Below are positions 25,177 to 33,538 of a stretch of 53,567 nucleotides of DNA, in pieces (position 1 is the stretch's first letter; each line of letters begins with the position of its first letter). A program made the translations under genes and the position numbers. The stretch is from contig JAEUJP010000136.1 in assembly GCA_016793725.1 (NCBI GenBank), positions 1-53,567 on the forward strand. Direction: 5' to 3'. The stretch comes from Myxococcaceae bacterium (GTDB taxonomy: Bacteria; Myxococcota; Myxococcia; Myxococcales; Myxococcaceae). A model generated the notes under the pieces. The model was given only the letters and a program-made list of their open reading frames with translations, was not told the DNA's origin and searched no databases.

Positions 25177-27243
25177 GTGGGTCGACGTTTCGGGTGTGGT
25201 GTAGCGTTCGTCGTGTTGAGCTGTGCGGCCCCCGGTTGGGCTCAGCAAGGCGCTCTCGCAGATCAGCAAGGAAGAGCTCGGGTCGCGGCTGCGATTCAAG
25301 TTCCAGCGCTGTCTGCAGAGAAGATGCGTGCAACCGCGATGGGCGAGCCCTTCGCGCTTCAGAAGCAGAGCATCAATGCCGAGCTACTGCTCGAGCTGAT
25401 ACGCGATCGCGCTCAGCGGGTCGCATTGCTCGCGGTCGGCGATGCCATCAAAACCGCTGGCGGTAGAGACGCGCAGCGGAACTTCGTTCGACCATTGCTG
25501 GAGGGAGGCGCGCTGGTCATCTCGGACGCGATCGCCCTCAAGAAGGTCTCGCTCGACGCTTTCCTTCGTGATCTCGCGCATGCCTTTTTCGCCGGTGCAT
25601 TCGTCGCGATCACGTTCGGCGACGACGCGGCTCTCGAGGGTGAGCGGTGGAAGAGCCGCTTCGGGAGCAGCACTCCGCCACCACCGAGTGATCATCGAGC
25701 AGGTGCGCGGGCGCTGCTGGTGGAATGGACCTACCTTCATACGACCTCCCTCTTCGGGCCCACACTCGGCCCGAGGCCTGAGTGCGGTGAGACTCTGGCG
25801 AAGCCAGAGTTCGACTTCTGCAAACAGCTCGCGCAGTTGTCTGATGCAGACATGAAGGCCGGCCTCGGGCTTGATACGTTGCGCTCGACTCTCGACCTCC
25901 TGGGGCACATGACGAGCCGCGCGAAAGTAGACGTACCAGCGCTCGCTGCGGCTCTTAAGAGCGGTTCACTTGGGTCGTTGGACGAAGCAGGCCTGAACAG
26001 CAATGAATGGCAGACCCTGTCCAAGAAGGTCGACGAGCTGCGCCCCCTTCTGCAGAAGAGTCTCGCTCTCCAGACCGCGCTCCAAGACGTGGCGAACTCC
26101 CTCAGCAAAGGTGAGAAAGCCAGTAAGCGCCTCAAAGACACCAGCAGCGCGGCCTCGTCCGCGCTGAAGGCTCTCTCGACGACAGACCTCACCCACCTCC
26201 TCCCGCTAGATGTGAGCACTGACCTCACGGTCTGGCTTGATCAGCTGCGGGCGAGTGGTGACGAACGGCCCGCTCCCGGCCCATTCACAGTCGAGGAGCT
26301 TCAGTTGATCGCCGAGCGAATCGAGCTGGCGAACCGGCTGCTCGAAGAGTGCCTGGCGCTTCGGCATTGGACCCGCGAGCTCGACAGACTGCGTGCCGAT
26401 ACCCGACACCTGCCGAAGGACGCGACGAAACTCGATGCCTGGTCGTTGCCTTCTGCGGGTGAGCTGCTCAAGGTGGTTGACGGTGCTTTCCGCGCCTTGG
26501 CTTCCTACGAGCAGCTGGCTCGGCTCGTGCCCACACTGAAGCTCTCTCCAGCCAACGAGTTGGTGACGAAGCTGAACGCCACGAGGAGTCTCGTCTTCGG
26601 CCTCCAAGGTTTCCCAGGCAATGGAGACCTGGCCTCCGTGTTCACTGGCTTCACGGCCTTCGCAGATGACGAACGCACGCGCGCGTTCCTCGCGCTCGTT
26701 TGGCCCGTCATTCAGCAGTTGTCGGCGGGGCGGCTCGATAGCCGTGTCACGTGGCTGAAGCTGGCCACGACCGCGGATGTTCGGGCATGGAGCAGAGTTC
26801 TCTCGAACGGCGACAGTGACGTCTGCGCTTCGGCCACGAGCGCCGGCTGCTGGTCGCTCAAGCTTGCTGAGGTGGTGCAATCCTCTATCTCGGTGACCGA
26901 CAATGGAATTTTGCTCGATGGCGCGAGGGTCGCCGACGGGCTCGCGACCGTCGGCGACCGCTTTCGCCAGCAGAGTCACGGACACTTCTTCTTCCACCTG
27001 ACGCTTGGCATGGGCGCGCTCTGGTCCTTTCTGCCGCCTCAGAGCGGTGCCAGCAGCCGTTGGACACCGCAGGTTTCCGAGCAGATCGGCGCAGGGTACG
27101 CGCAGCCCATCGACGGGCAGGGGCGCTTGACGCTCAAGGTCGCCGGGTTCTTCTCGGGAATTCTCTACCGGTTGGTTCTCGACTCGAGGGAGTCGGACGC
27201 GGTGATGGCAGGTGTTTTGTTCGCGGCGGACTTCTATGAGTAG
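25177..27243 (+). CDS. Secreted helical protein with beta-barrel-like end, cut by an in-frame amber codon
   Basis: This 688-aa protein starts at GTG 25177 and has a signal peptide (GRRFGCGVAFVVLSCAAPGWAQ). Residues about 60-560 are mostly helical, with several heptad-like leucine stretches. The last 80 residues alternate polar and hydrophobic residues like outer-membrane strands (LTLKVAGFFSGILYRLVL). The frame ends at TAG 27241-27243, but the same frame stays open beyond it to 27375 (see next entry). Third-position GC is visibly lower than in neighbouring genes, suggesting recent acquisition. No family is recognised. Confidence 0.7.
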   Translation: MGRRFGCGVAFVVLSCAAPGWAQQGALADQQGRARVAAAIQVPALSAEKMRATAMGEPFALQKQSINAELLLELIRDRAQRVALLAVGDAIKTAGGRDAQRNFVRPLLEGGALVISDAIALKKVSLDAFLRDLAHAFFAGAFVAITFGDDAALEGERWKSRFGSSTPPPPSDHRAGARALLVEWTYLHTTSLFGPTLGPRPECGETLAKPEFDFCKQLAQLSDADMKAGLGLDTLRSTLDLLGHMTSRAKVDVPALAAALKSGSLGSLDEAGLNSNEWQTLSKKVDELRPLLQKSLALQTALQDVANSLSKGEKASKRLKDTSSAASSALKALSTTDLTHLLPLDVSTDLTVWLDQLRASGDERPAPGPFTVEELQLIAERIELANRLLEECLALRHWTRELDRLRADTRHLPKDATKLDAWSLPSAGELLKVVDGAFRALASYEQLARLVPTLKLSPANELVTKLNATRSLVFGLQGFPGNGDLASVFTGFTAFADDERTRAFLALVWPVIQQLSAGRLDSRVTWLKLATTADVRAWSRVLSNGDSDVCASATSAGCWSLKLAEVVQSSISVTDNGILLDGARVADGLATVGDRFRQQSHGHFFFHLTLGMGALWSFLPPQSGASSRWTPQVSEQIGAGYAQPIDGQGRLTLKVAGFFSGILYRLVLDSRESDAVMAGVLFAADFYE

Positions 27244-27375
27244 CTGGAGCTCTACGCCGCGCCCACGCTGTTGCTGTACCCAGCCAGCAGCACGACGATC
27301 TCTCCACAGTTCGGGGTCAGCCTCGGCGTGCAGATCCCTCTGGGCGACTATCTGGCTGCGGTGCGGACTCGATGA
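27244..27375 (+). other. In-frame extension after the amber stop of the 25177 gene
   Basis: The codons after TAG continue in frame for 43 residues (LELYAAPTLLLYPASS then TTISPQFGVSLGVQ ...) as amphipathic strand-like sequence ending in PLGDYLAAVRTR and TGA at 27373-27375. That TGA overlaps the ATG of the next gene (ATGA), a normal coupling for this window. So the ancestral gene was 732 codons, and the TAG is a nonsense change, a readthrough codon or a sequencing error. Confidence 0.65.
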
Positions 27376-28403
27376 GCCGCGTGCTCGCCCTTTTTATCGC
27401 GCTCGCAGCGAATCCCTCCATGGGTCAGGTCGGATTGGACTCGTTCACCGATAGCGAGTGCCTAGCGCTGCTGGAGAGAACTCCAGACCCAATTGATGAC
27501 CGCACGTTGATCTGCCCCGATGAACGGGGCGAAGTAAACCGCTGGAGTCAGGGCCTCGCCGAGGTCTTCGAGGTCGTCCCGTTTGACCCCATGGGGCATG
27601 ACCTGCCTCCGCGGGTCCCCGCCGAGCCCATTACGTTCTCGGACCAATTCTGGAACGAGGGGGAGTACTCGGTTTGCAAGGACATCTTCCACGAAGAGCC
27701 ATTTCTCTCGGCGGTCATGAAGCTGCCAGCGGCGTCGGGCCGCGTCGCGCGCGAGGCGCTCAGCAATGCCGGCGAGCGCGTGTTTCGCCCTGACGAAGTG
27801 CAACTGCGAATGGCGACGGTCTTCACCCACGTCGAACAGCCAACGTGGGAGTTCGAGTCACCGATGGAAGAGGGGCGGGAACTCTATGGCTGCATCGAGG
27901 TACATCGACGACGTTTTCCGATTCGTCTCTACAGAGGCGCGTGCGACGCGAAGGCGCTCTATTCGTACGATCTCAGGGTGCTGGGGCCCATGCTTCGACT
28001 GGAGCTCATCGCGGCGCACGAGTTGGGGCACGCGATCGATGCGCTCACCGGCGACCTGAGCTCGAGGCCACTGGCAGCTGAGACACGCGCAACCGTGTAC
28101 GCGAGTTTCCTGGCTCAGTGCTCGGCGAGGACCATGCGCACGTTCTTCCTCGAGGCCGCGAGAGCCATCACTTCCCCTCTGAGTGCACAACGCCGGCGCA
28201 AGGCCCAGCTGGTGTGCATGGCCAGGCGCTGGCACACGTTCGAGCAATATCTGGCTTCCGCGAGAGCTGGCTGGACTTCGTCTGAGCCGCGGTTGAGCCC
28301 CGGCTTCAGCAGCGCATTCGCCTGCGCCTCCCCCGCGGCCGACGGAGCTCAAGCCTCACTCTCGGTTCACGAGTGCCCCGTGAGAACACGGCAGGGCCGC
28401 TGA
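27372..28403 (+). CDS. Secreted protein with HELGH zinc-peptidase motif
   Basis: This 343-aa protein has a signal peptide (MSRVLALFIALAANPSMG). Around residues 208-224 it reads RLELIAAHELGHAIDAL, with H216-E-x2-H220, the zincin metal site. E237 in the next helix (AAETRATVYASF) could be the third ligand. Six or more cysteines suggest disulfides outside the cytoplasm. The last about 40 residues are Ser/Ala-rich and run into the decayed gene copy at 28399, so the native C-terminus may have been replaced. The ATG overlaps the ancestral stop of the upstream gene, so the two were co-expressed. Confidence 0.65.
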   Translation: MSRVLALFIALAANPSMGQVGLDSFTDSECLALLERTPDPIDDRTLICPDERGEVNRWSQGLAEVFEVVPFDPMGHDLPPRVPAEPITFSDQFWNEGEYSVCKDIFHEEPFLSAVMKLPAASGRVAREALSNAGERVFRPDEVQLRMATVFTHVEQPTWEFESPMEEGRELYGCIEVHRRRFPIRLYRGACDAKALYSYDLRVLGPMLRLELIAAHELGHAIDALTGDLSSRPLAAETRATVYASFLAQCSARTMRTFFLEAARAITSPLSAQRRRKAQLVCMARRWHTFEQYLASARAGWTSSEPRLSPGFSSAFACASPAADGAQASLSVHECPVRTRQGR

Positions 28404-28553
28404 ACGGGGCCTCGGTGTTCAGCTTCCCGAACACCGCGTTGACGAGCAGCGCCTCGCCGTGGCCGAGCTCGTAGTACGGCCGGCCCCAATCGGTTGTTTG
28501 GGTCGCGGTCACGAAACGCAATTTCCGCCAACTCACGGCACGACGCCGAGCCG
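28399..28553 (-). pseudogene. Truncated duplicate of the 40-aa ORF / DUF4261-like gene junction
   Basis: Read on the minus strand, 28533-28553 encodes RLGVVP and a stop. From GTG 28512 it encodes 38 residues (WGRPYYELGHGEALLV ...) matching the start of the DUF4261-like protein at 24234-24980 with nine differences. Similarity ends at codon 38, where the coding end of the HELGH gene begins. The rest of the copy is missing. It marks the right edge of the segment separating the two copies. Confidence 0.8.
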
Positions 28554-28568
28554 CCGACACGCCTCGAC

Positions 28569-28597
28569 GGCACATCAGCAGCCGCTTGAGCTATAGA
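28569..28597 (+). promoter_or_regulatory. Possible promoter for the YHGYP/IrrE-like cassette
   Basis: TATAGA at 28592-28597 is a good -10 match. The GTG start at 28607 lies nine bases further, which fits a leaderless transcript since no Shine-Dalgarno is present. The -35 position (28569-28574, ggcaca) matches poorly. Confidence 0.3.
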
Positions 28598-28606
28598 CTC
28601 TCCGTT

Positions 28607-29035
28607 GTGCCTGACCGCCGTCCGAATCCGAAACGCCGCCTCGTGCCAGCCGGGGAGTTGCCCGCACTCGCTGCCCAACTTGGCGACTGGTCTGCTCGGG
28701 CGCGGTACGGCGGGAATCCTGCCCACAAGAAGAACCCGGGCGACTTCGGACTGCGGCCTCCCGCCGCCCCGCGCGAGGGCAAGACCCTGTGCGACGACGC
28801 CGAGGTCTTCACGCGCGCCGAGGCACAACAGCTCCTCACCGATGGTATCCAGAGGGGTCTGATCAGCGTTCAACGACGCAACGGTTGGCCACAGAACGTG
28901 TGGGCGGTCGCTGCAAACGGCGTCGAGCTCGAGGCAATGCTCGAGAACCCCGACCTCGGCACCTACCACGGCTACCCATTACAGGCCGCTGACCCACTGC
29001 GCGCCGACGTCCAGCTTCGGTGGGGCCGACAATGA
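28607..29035 (+). CDS. Small protein with GNPAHKKNPGDFGL and YHGYP motifs
   Basis: This is a 142-aa basic, soluble protein. Two parts look conserved by their composition: GGNPAHKKNPGDFGL (about 35-49) and NVWAVAANGVELEAML followed by TYHGYPLQ (about 98-126). The His-Gly-Tyr-Pro turn beside Trp and acidic residues could be an active or ligand site. I recall similar unannotated small proteins but no described function. I preferred GTG 28607 over the TTG at 28586 because of the -10-like TATAGA just above. Its stop overlaps the start of the IrrE-like gene (ATGA), the usual layout of toxin-antitoxin or defence pairs. Confidence 0.65.
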   Translation: MPDRRPNPKRRLVPAGELPALAAQLGDWSARARYGGNPAHKKNPGDFGLRPPAAPREGKTLCDDAEVFTRAEAQQLLTDGIQRGLISVQRRNGWPQNVWAVAANGVELEAMLENPDLGTYHGYPLQAADPLRADVQLRWGRQ

Positions 29036-30324
29036 CCTTCCGGATCAGCGTCGACAGATGGCTCGACTCCACTGAGACCTCGCCCGAGATCAAGGCGACC
29101 TCCGCGCTGCTAGCCATCCGCGTCAACGATCAGGTTCTCACCAGAGCCGAAGACCTCTTTGGACAGACCGTCAATGACGCCGTGCGAGTGTCGGCGTATC
29201 CCCTCGCCCACTGGCTCGTCTCGAACTGGTGGCGACTCCGTTGGGAATCGACCGCAGATTCGATGAACCTGATGCCCCCGGACTGGCGCATGACGCATGA
29301 GCTCCCCGCAATCGGCCACGGCTACGTCTGGCCCCCAGCCGAGCTCTACAGTGATGGCAAGTCGATCACGGTACGCGCGCACACTGCGAGCCGCAGAGTG
29401 CACGAGCCTCTTCGATACATCGCGCGATTCACCGAAGAGTGCTCTGCCCGTGATTTCGAAGCGGGCGTCGACCAGTTCGTCGACCTCGTCGCGACACGCC
29501 TCTCCGACGTCAATTCAGGCGCCAACGACCTCGCCGACCGATTGGCCGAGCTCCGCTCTGAGCGAGGCGACGTCGCCCAAGCCAGACAGCGTCGAGTCGA
29601 GGCGAGGCTCGGGCTCGACCCGGACGAAGATCAGGCGCTCGTACGCAAGTTCGTCTCGTTCTCGCAGACGTCGGGTGAGTCAGCGCTCGAAGAGCTCGCC
29701 GCTGGTGCGCTCGGCACGCAGCAAGAGGACCACTACGCCGACGTCGCTACGCTCCCCCAACTTTCCGGCGTCGAGGGGAGCTTCGAAGTGACATTGCCCG
29801 CGACCGCGTTCCCCTCGACCCCCTGGGATTGCGGCCGCGACGCTGCTCGCGCCATACGGGCTCAGCTCGGTCTCAACGACGGCCCCGTCTCGAACACCAA
29901 GCTCGGAGACCTCGTCGGTCTCGTCGCGAGCGTGTTCGAAGCCACTGCTTCGCCACGTCGTGGGCCGGCCGTCGCGATCCCCAAACCCGATGGGCACGTG
30001 AAGTTCGTGCTTCAGAAGAGCGTGAGCACCAGTCGCCGTTTCGAGGCTGCGCGGCTGCTCGGCGATCACCTGCTCGCGGACCAACCGTCAGACTGGCGAG
30101 TCGCGACAGACGCGAAGACCTGGCGCCAACGCGCGCAGCGCGCCTTCGCGGCCGAACTGCTCGCACCCATCGAGTCGATTCGCCAGACGCTCGACGGCGA
30201 CTTCGAGGCCGACCGCATCGAACAGCTCGCCCGCGAGCTCGACGTCTCGCCTTTCCTCGTGCAGAGCCAGCTTGCAAACAACGGTCTGCTCGACCCTGGT
30301 CGCGTCGGAGCCACAACAGTTTGA
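29032..30324 (+). CDS. ImmA/IrrE-like protein lacking the HExxH motif
   Basis: This is a 430-aa soluble protein. The N-terminal half has a LAHWLVSNWWRLRWE segment and HGYVWPPAELYSDG, characteristic wording for a group of proteins that carry a C-terminal ImmA/IrrE domain. The C-terminal part (about 280-420) follows the ImmA/IrrE layout: a helix RFEAARLLGDHLL where active members read R-x-TLAHELGHLL, then QRAFAAELLAPIESI (family AN-x-FAAELLMP), then a final winged region VSPFLVQSQLANNGLL. The zinc-binding H-E-x2-H is replaced by ARLLGDH, so it is probably not an active peptidase. It is coupled to the YHGYP gene. Confidence 0.65.
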   Translation: MTFRISVDRWLDSTETSPEIKATSALLAIRVNDQVLTRAEDLFGQTVNDAVRVSAYPLAHWLVSNWWRLRWESTADSMNLMPPDWRMTHELPAIGHGYVWPPAELYSDGKSITVRAHTASRRVHEPLRYIARFTEECSARDFEAGVDQFVDLVATRLSDVNSGANDLADRLAELRSERGDVAQARQRRVEARLGLDPDEDQALVRKFVSFSQTSGESALEELAAGALGTQQEDHYADVATLPQLSGVEGSFEVTLPATAFPSTPWDCGRDAARAIRAQLGLNDGPVSNTKLGDLVGLVASVFEATASPRRGPAVAIPKPDGHVKFVLQKSVSTSRRFEAARLLGDHLLADQPSDWRVATDAKTWRQRAQRAFAAELLAPIESIRQTLDGDFEADRIEQLARELDVSPFLVQSQLANNGLLDPGRVGATTV

Positions 30325-30440
30325 CCCGGATCGGCTTGAACGAGCCGTCACCGGCCGCGAACCGTCGGCTGCCAAAGACCTCGAACGCGTGCGCATGCAC
30401 CTGTTTCGCTGGCAGCCAAGGCATGCGGTAAGAGGGCGGC

Positions 30441-33400
30441 ATGCGCTTCGCCCTCGCCCTCGCCCTCGCCCTCACCCTCGCGCTCGTCTGTGCCTGCGCT
30501 GCCCCGGCCCCCGAAGGCCTGATGGCGGCGAAGCAGGGCCCCGGCCCGAAGGTGAAGTTCGACATCTTCCACAAGCCGCTGCCCGACATTCCGCTGCCGA
30601 ACGACTACGCGACCGACATCGACGACCGGTCGCCGACGAAGCGGGTCATCAACGCGAGCATCGAGGCCGCGCACACGAAGTGGGAAAAGGCGACCCGCGC
30701 CGAGCTCGACAAGATTTCGGGCTGGGGCACGCTCGCGCCCATCAGCGTCGCCTTCTCGGAGCTGCTCGACGTCGAAGACATCGCGCGCCGTCACCAGACG
30801 CCGACCGACGTTCAAGACGACGCCATCTACGTCATCGACGTCGACGAGACGTCGCCCGAGAAGTGCCAGCCGGTGCTGCTCGACCTCGGGCAGGGCCACT
30901 TCCCCGTCGTGCTCGACCGGAAGGACTACTACAACGACGAGCCGCACCAGGCGAACGAGAACCTCATCTTCAACCAGGAAGAAGAAGACCTCGACGGCGA
31001 CGGCGAGCTCGACCCCGGCGAAGACACCGACATGGACGGGGTGCTCGACCACCCGAACGTGCTGATTCCCGGGCAGGCCGGCCCGTTCGACGTCATGACG
31101 TTCTACGAGCGCGAGACGAACACGCTCATCGCGAAGCCGCTGTACCCGATGCGGCCGGGCACGACCTACGCGGTGGTGCTCACGAACCGCCTCGTCGGCA
31201 AGGCCGACGGCGAGCAGGTGCGGTCACCCTTCCCCGCCATCAACCACGCGATGCAGACGACGTGGCTGAAGCCGCTGCCGGGCTGCCTCGGGCAGCTGGG
31301 CCTGTCGCTCGACGACGTGGCCTTCACGTGGACGTTCACGACCCAGGCGGTGCACGCGCAGACGGTGGCGATTCGCGACGGCCTGTGGGGCCGCGGCAGC
31401 CTGCAGTGGCTGAACGAGAAGTACCCGGCGGTCATCGAGCTCGAGCCGGTGCGCAGGGCGACGTCGCGCACGACGAACGTGAACATCGTGCCGGGCAACG
31501 ACTTTCTCGCGTTCGGCTCGCGGCTGTTCGAGCTCTACGGCGGCGGTGCCGGCGCGGGCCCCGGCACGAAGCAGGTGCTCGAAGACGCGCTGTCGTTCGT
31601 CGACTTCTACACGTCGGGCTCGTTCGTCTCGCCGCAGTTCTTCCCCCGCGAGAGTGAGCAGGGCAAGTGGCTGCCGCTCTACAAACAGACGTGGGACGTC
31701 ATCCCCGCCACGGGGCACGCGTTCAACCGGCCCGAGAACGTGCCGTTCTTCGCGGCGACGCCGAAGGGCCGCAGCGGGCCGGCGCCGGTCGTCATCTTCG
31801 TGCACGGCCACACGAGCTCGAAGCTCGACGGGCTCATCATGATGGGCCCGATGGCGCGGTTCGGCATCGCGACCATCAGCATCGACGCGGTGAGCCACGG
31901 CGTCGGTCTCGATGACACGCTGCAAGAGGTCGTGAACGAAATCGTGAAGCCGTACGGGCTCGAGCCGATGATGAAGGCGATCATCAAGGGCCGCGCGATC
32001 GATCAAGACGCCGACGGCGTCGTCGACTCGGGCGCCGACTTCTACACGGGCTACGTCGTGCACACGCGCGACACCGTGCGGCAGACCGCGGTCGACACCA
32101 TGCAGCTCGTGCGCGTGCTGCGCTCGTTCGACGGCGTGCGCAGGTGGGAGCACGACGTGAACAAAGACGGTGAGCCCGACATCGCCGGCGACTTCGACGG
32201 CGACGGCAAGGTCGACATGGGCGGCCCGACGGTGCCCATCTACCTCGCCGGCGCATCGCTGGGCGGCATCTTGAGCTCGCTGGTCGGCGGGCTCGAGCCC
32301 GAGGTCGACGCGATGGTGCCGATTCTGCCGGGCGGCTACCTGTCTGAGATTGGGGCCCGCTCGTCGCTCGGTCAGATTCGCAACGCCCTCATCTTGCGCA
32401 TGATGTCGCCGCTGATGAACGTTCGAAACGGCGCGCTGACGATGACGCTGCCGAAGCGGCACAACGAGTCGGTCGAGCTGAAGCTGGCCGACATGCCAAG
32501 CTTGCGGCCGGGCAGCATCGCGGTGGCGCGCAACCTGACGACGGGCGAGTGGCGCTGCGCGCGCGTGCAGCCGAGCGGCAACCTGCGCATCTCGGTGCCG
32601 ACCGACGAGAACGACAAGCTGCAGCTCGAGCTCTACAACCCCGAGCTGCCGTCGCGTGAGCGTGAGGGCTGCGAGACGAAGGGCTTCTCGCCGTGGAAGG
32701 TGGTCAGCACGTTCGAGTACGAGGTCAAGTACGAGGGCAAGACGTACGCGAAAGACTCGACGTTCGTGGCGCCCACCGACGGCTTCGGCATGCGCCGCGC
32801 GTCGCCCGACCTGCGCCGGCTGTTGTCGCTCGCGCAGATTGGCCTCGAGGCGGCAGACCCGGCGAACGTGGCGCCGCACTATGCAGGCACGCGCAAGCTG
32901 GTGGCGGCCGACGGGCAAGAGGTCGCGACGCACGCGTTGATGATTCCCATGACCGGCGACTCGGGCGTGAGCATCGCGTCGGCGATGGCGCTGCTGCGCG
33001 CGGCGGGCCTGCTCGACTACAAGAACGTCGACCCGCGCTATGGCAAGACCGCCATGCAGGCGCTCATCGACACCGGCTTCGTCGAGGGCGTCGAGCGCAC
33101 GGGCCGGTGGAAAGACGCGAACGGCCGCAACGTGCTGTACGACGTCGACGTGCTGCAGAGCGTGGCGAACGCCGACGACGGGTTCGGCACGCCGCGGCTG
33201 TCGCCTCCGATTCGGCTCTTGAAGCCGGCGGCGTCAGACCCGACGAAGACCATCGGCGCGCTGTTCCCGATGATGAACCCGCAGGGCGACCACAGCTTCC
33301 CCGTGCCCGACCCGAACGCGCCGTTCGACCTCGGCATGCTCATCATCAACGTCTTCGGCAACTACCTGAAGAACGGCAACGTGCCGCTCGAGCCGTGTAT

Positions 33401-33443
33401 GGAAGACACGAGCTGCGCGTGGATACCGCAGGTTCAGCGGTAA
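30441..33443 (+). CDS. Large alpha/beta-hydrolase lipoprotein with Ca-binding-type repeats
   Basis: This 1000-aa protein has an unusual Ala-Leu repeat signal and a lipobox-like LVCAC. Three Asp-rich segments look like thrombospondin-3 or EF-type calcium loops (DLDGDGELDPGEDTDMDG, DQDADGVVDSGAD, and NKDGEPDIAGDFDGDGK). Residues about 430-640 form an alpha/beta hydrolase: VVIFVHGHTSS gives the oxyanion HG, and LAGASLGGIL carries the nucleophile Ser606 in G-x-S-x-G-G. The C-terminal part (about 700-1000) has no family I recognise. The layout resembles the bacterial lipase (virulence-factor lipase) group with a long N-terminal domain. It likely acts on the cell surface on esters; the substrate is unknown. 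Confidence 0.75.
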   Translation: MRFALALALALTLALVCACAAPAPEGLMAAKQGPGPKVKFDIFHKPLPDIPLPNDYATDIDDRSPTKRVINASIEAAHTKWEKATRAELDKISGWGTLAPISVAFSELLDVEDIARRHQTPTDVQDDAIYVIDVDETSPEKCQPVLLDLGQGHFPVVLDRKDYYNDEPHQANENLIFNQEEEDLDGDGELDPGEDTDMDGVLDHPNVLIPGQAGPFDVMTFYERETNTLIAKPLYPMRPGTTYAVVLTNRLVGKADGEQVRSPFPAINHAMQTTWLKPLPGCLGQLGLSLDDVAFTWTFTTQAVHAQTVAIRDGLWGRGSLQWLNEKYPAVIELEPVRRATSRTTNVNIVPGNDFLAFGSRLFELYGGGAGAGPGTKQVLEDALSFVDFYTSGSFVSPQFFPRESEQGKWLPLYKQTWDVIPATGHAFNRPENVPFFAATPKGRSGPAPVVIFVHGHTSSKLDGLIMMGPMARFGIATISIDAVSHGVGLDDTLQEVVNEIVKPYGLEPMMKAIIKGRAIDQDADGVVDSGADFYTGYVVHTRDTVRQTAVDTMQLVRVLRSFDGVRRWEHDVNKDGEPDIAGDFDGDGKVDMGGPTVPIYLAGASLGGILSSLVGGLEPEVDAMVPILPGGYLSEIGARSSLGQIRNALILRMMSPLMNVRNGALTMTLPKRHNESVELKLADMPSLRPGSIAVARNLTTGEWRCARVQPSGNLRISVPTDENDKLQLELYNPELPSREREGCETKGFSPWKVVSTFEYEVKYEGKTYAKDSTFVAPTDGFGMRRASPDLRRLLSLAQIGLEAADPANVAPHYAGTRKLVAADGQEVATHALMIPMTGDSGVSIASAMALLRAAGLLDYKNVDPRYGKTAMQALIDTGFVEGVERTGRWKDANGRNVLYDVDVLQSVANADDGFGTPRLSPPIRLLKPAASDPTKTIGALFPMMNPQGDHSFPVPDPNAPFDLGMLIINVFGNYLKNGNVPLEPCMEDTSCAWIPQVQR

Positions 33444-33444
33444 C

Positions 33445-33520
33445 CCAGCGGCCGACGGTCAGCGGTGACGCAATAGCGTCACAGCCGGACGAAGTACCGG
33501 GAACTGCCGTCGGCCGCGGG
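33445..33520. terminator. Nested hairpins between convergent genes
   Basis: GCGGCCGACGG (33448-33458) pairs exactly with CCGTCGGCCGC (33507-33517), extended by CCC/GGG past one bulged A. Inside lies a second perfect hairpin, GTGACGC-AATA-GCGTCAC (33465-33482). The element fills the 95 bases between the convergent stops at 33443 and 33539, so it could end transcription from both sides. No T-runs are present, so it may act mainly by RNA structure. Confidence 0.6.
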
Positions 33521-33538
33521 AAGAGAAGCAACCCCACT

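Noticed and set aside
25177..30324. Integrated phage or insertion sequence
   Set aside because: No integrase, transposase, tRNA attachment site or terminal inverted repeats can be seen; only the duplicated gene junction supports an inserted segment.
30455..30490. GCCCTC hexamer repeat at the start of the alpha/beta hydrolase gene
   Set aside because: It encodes the Ala-Leu hydrophobic core of the signal peptide and is explained by that role.
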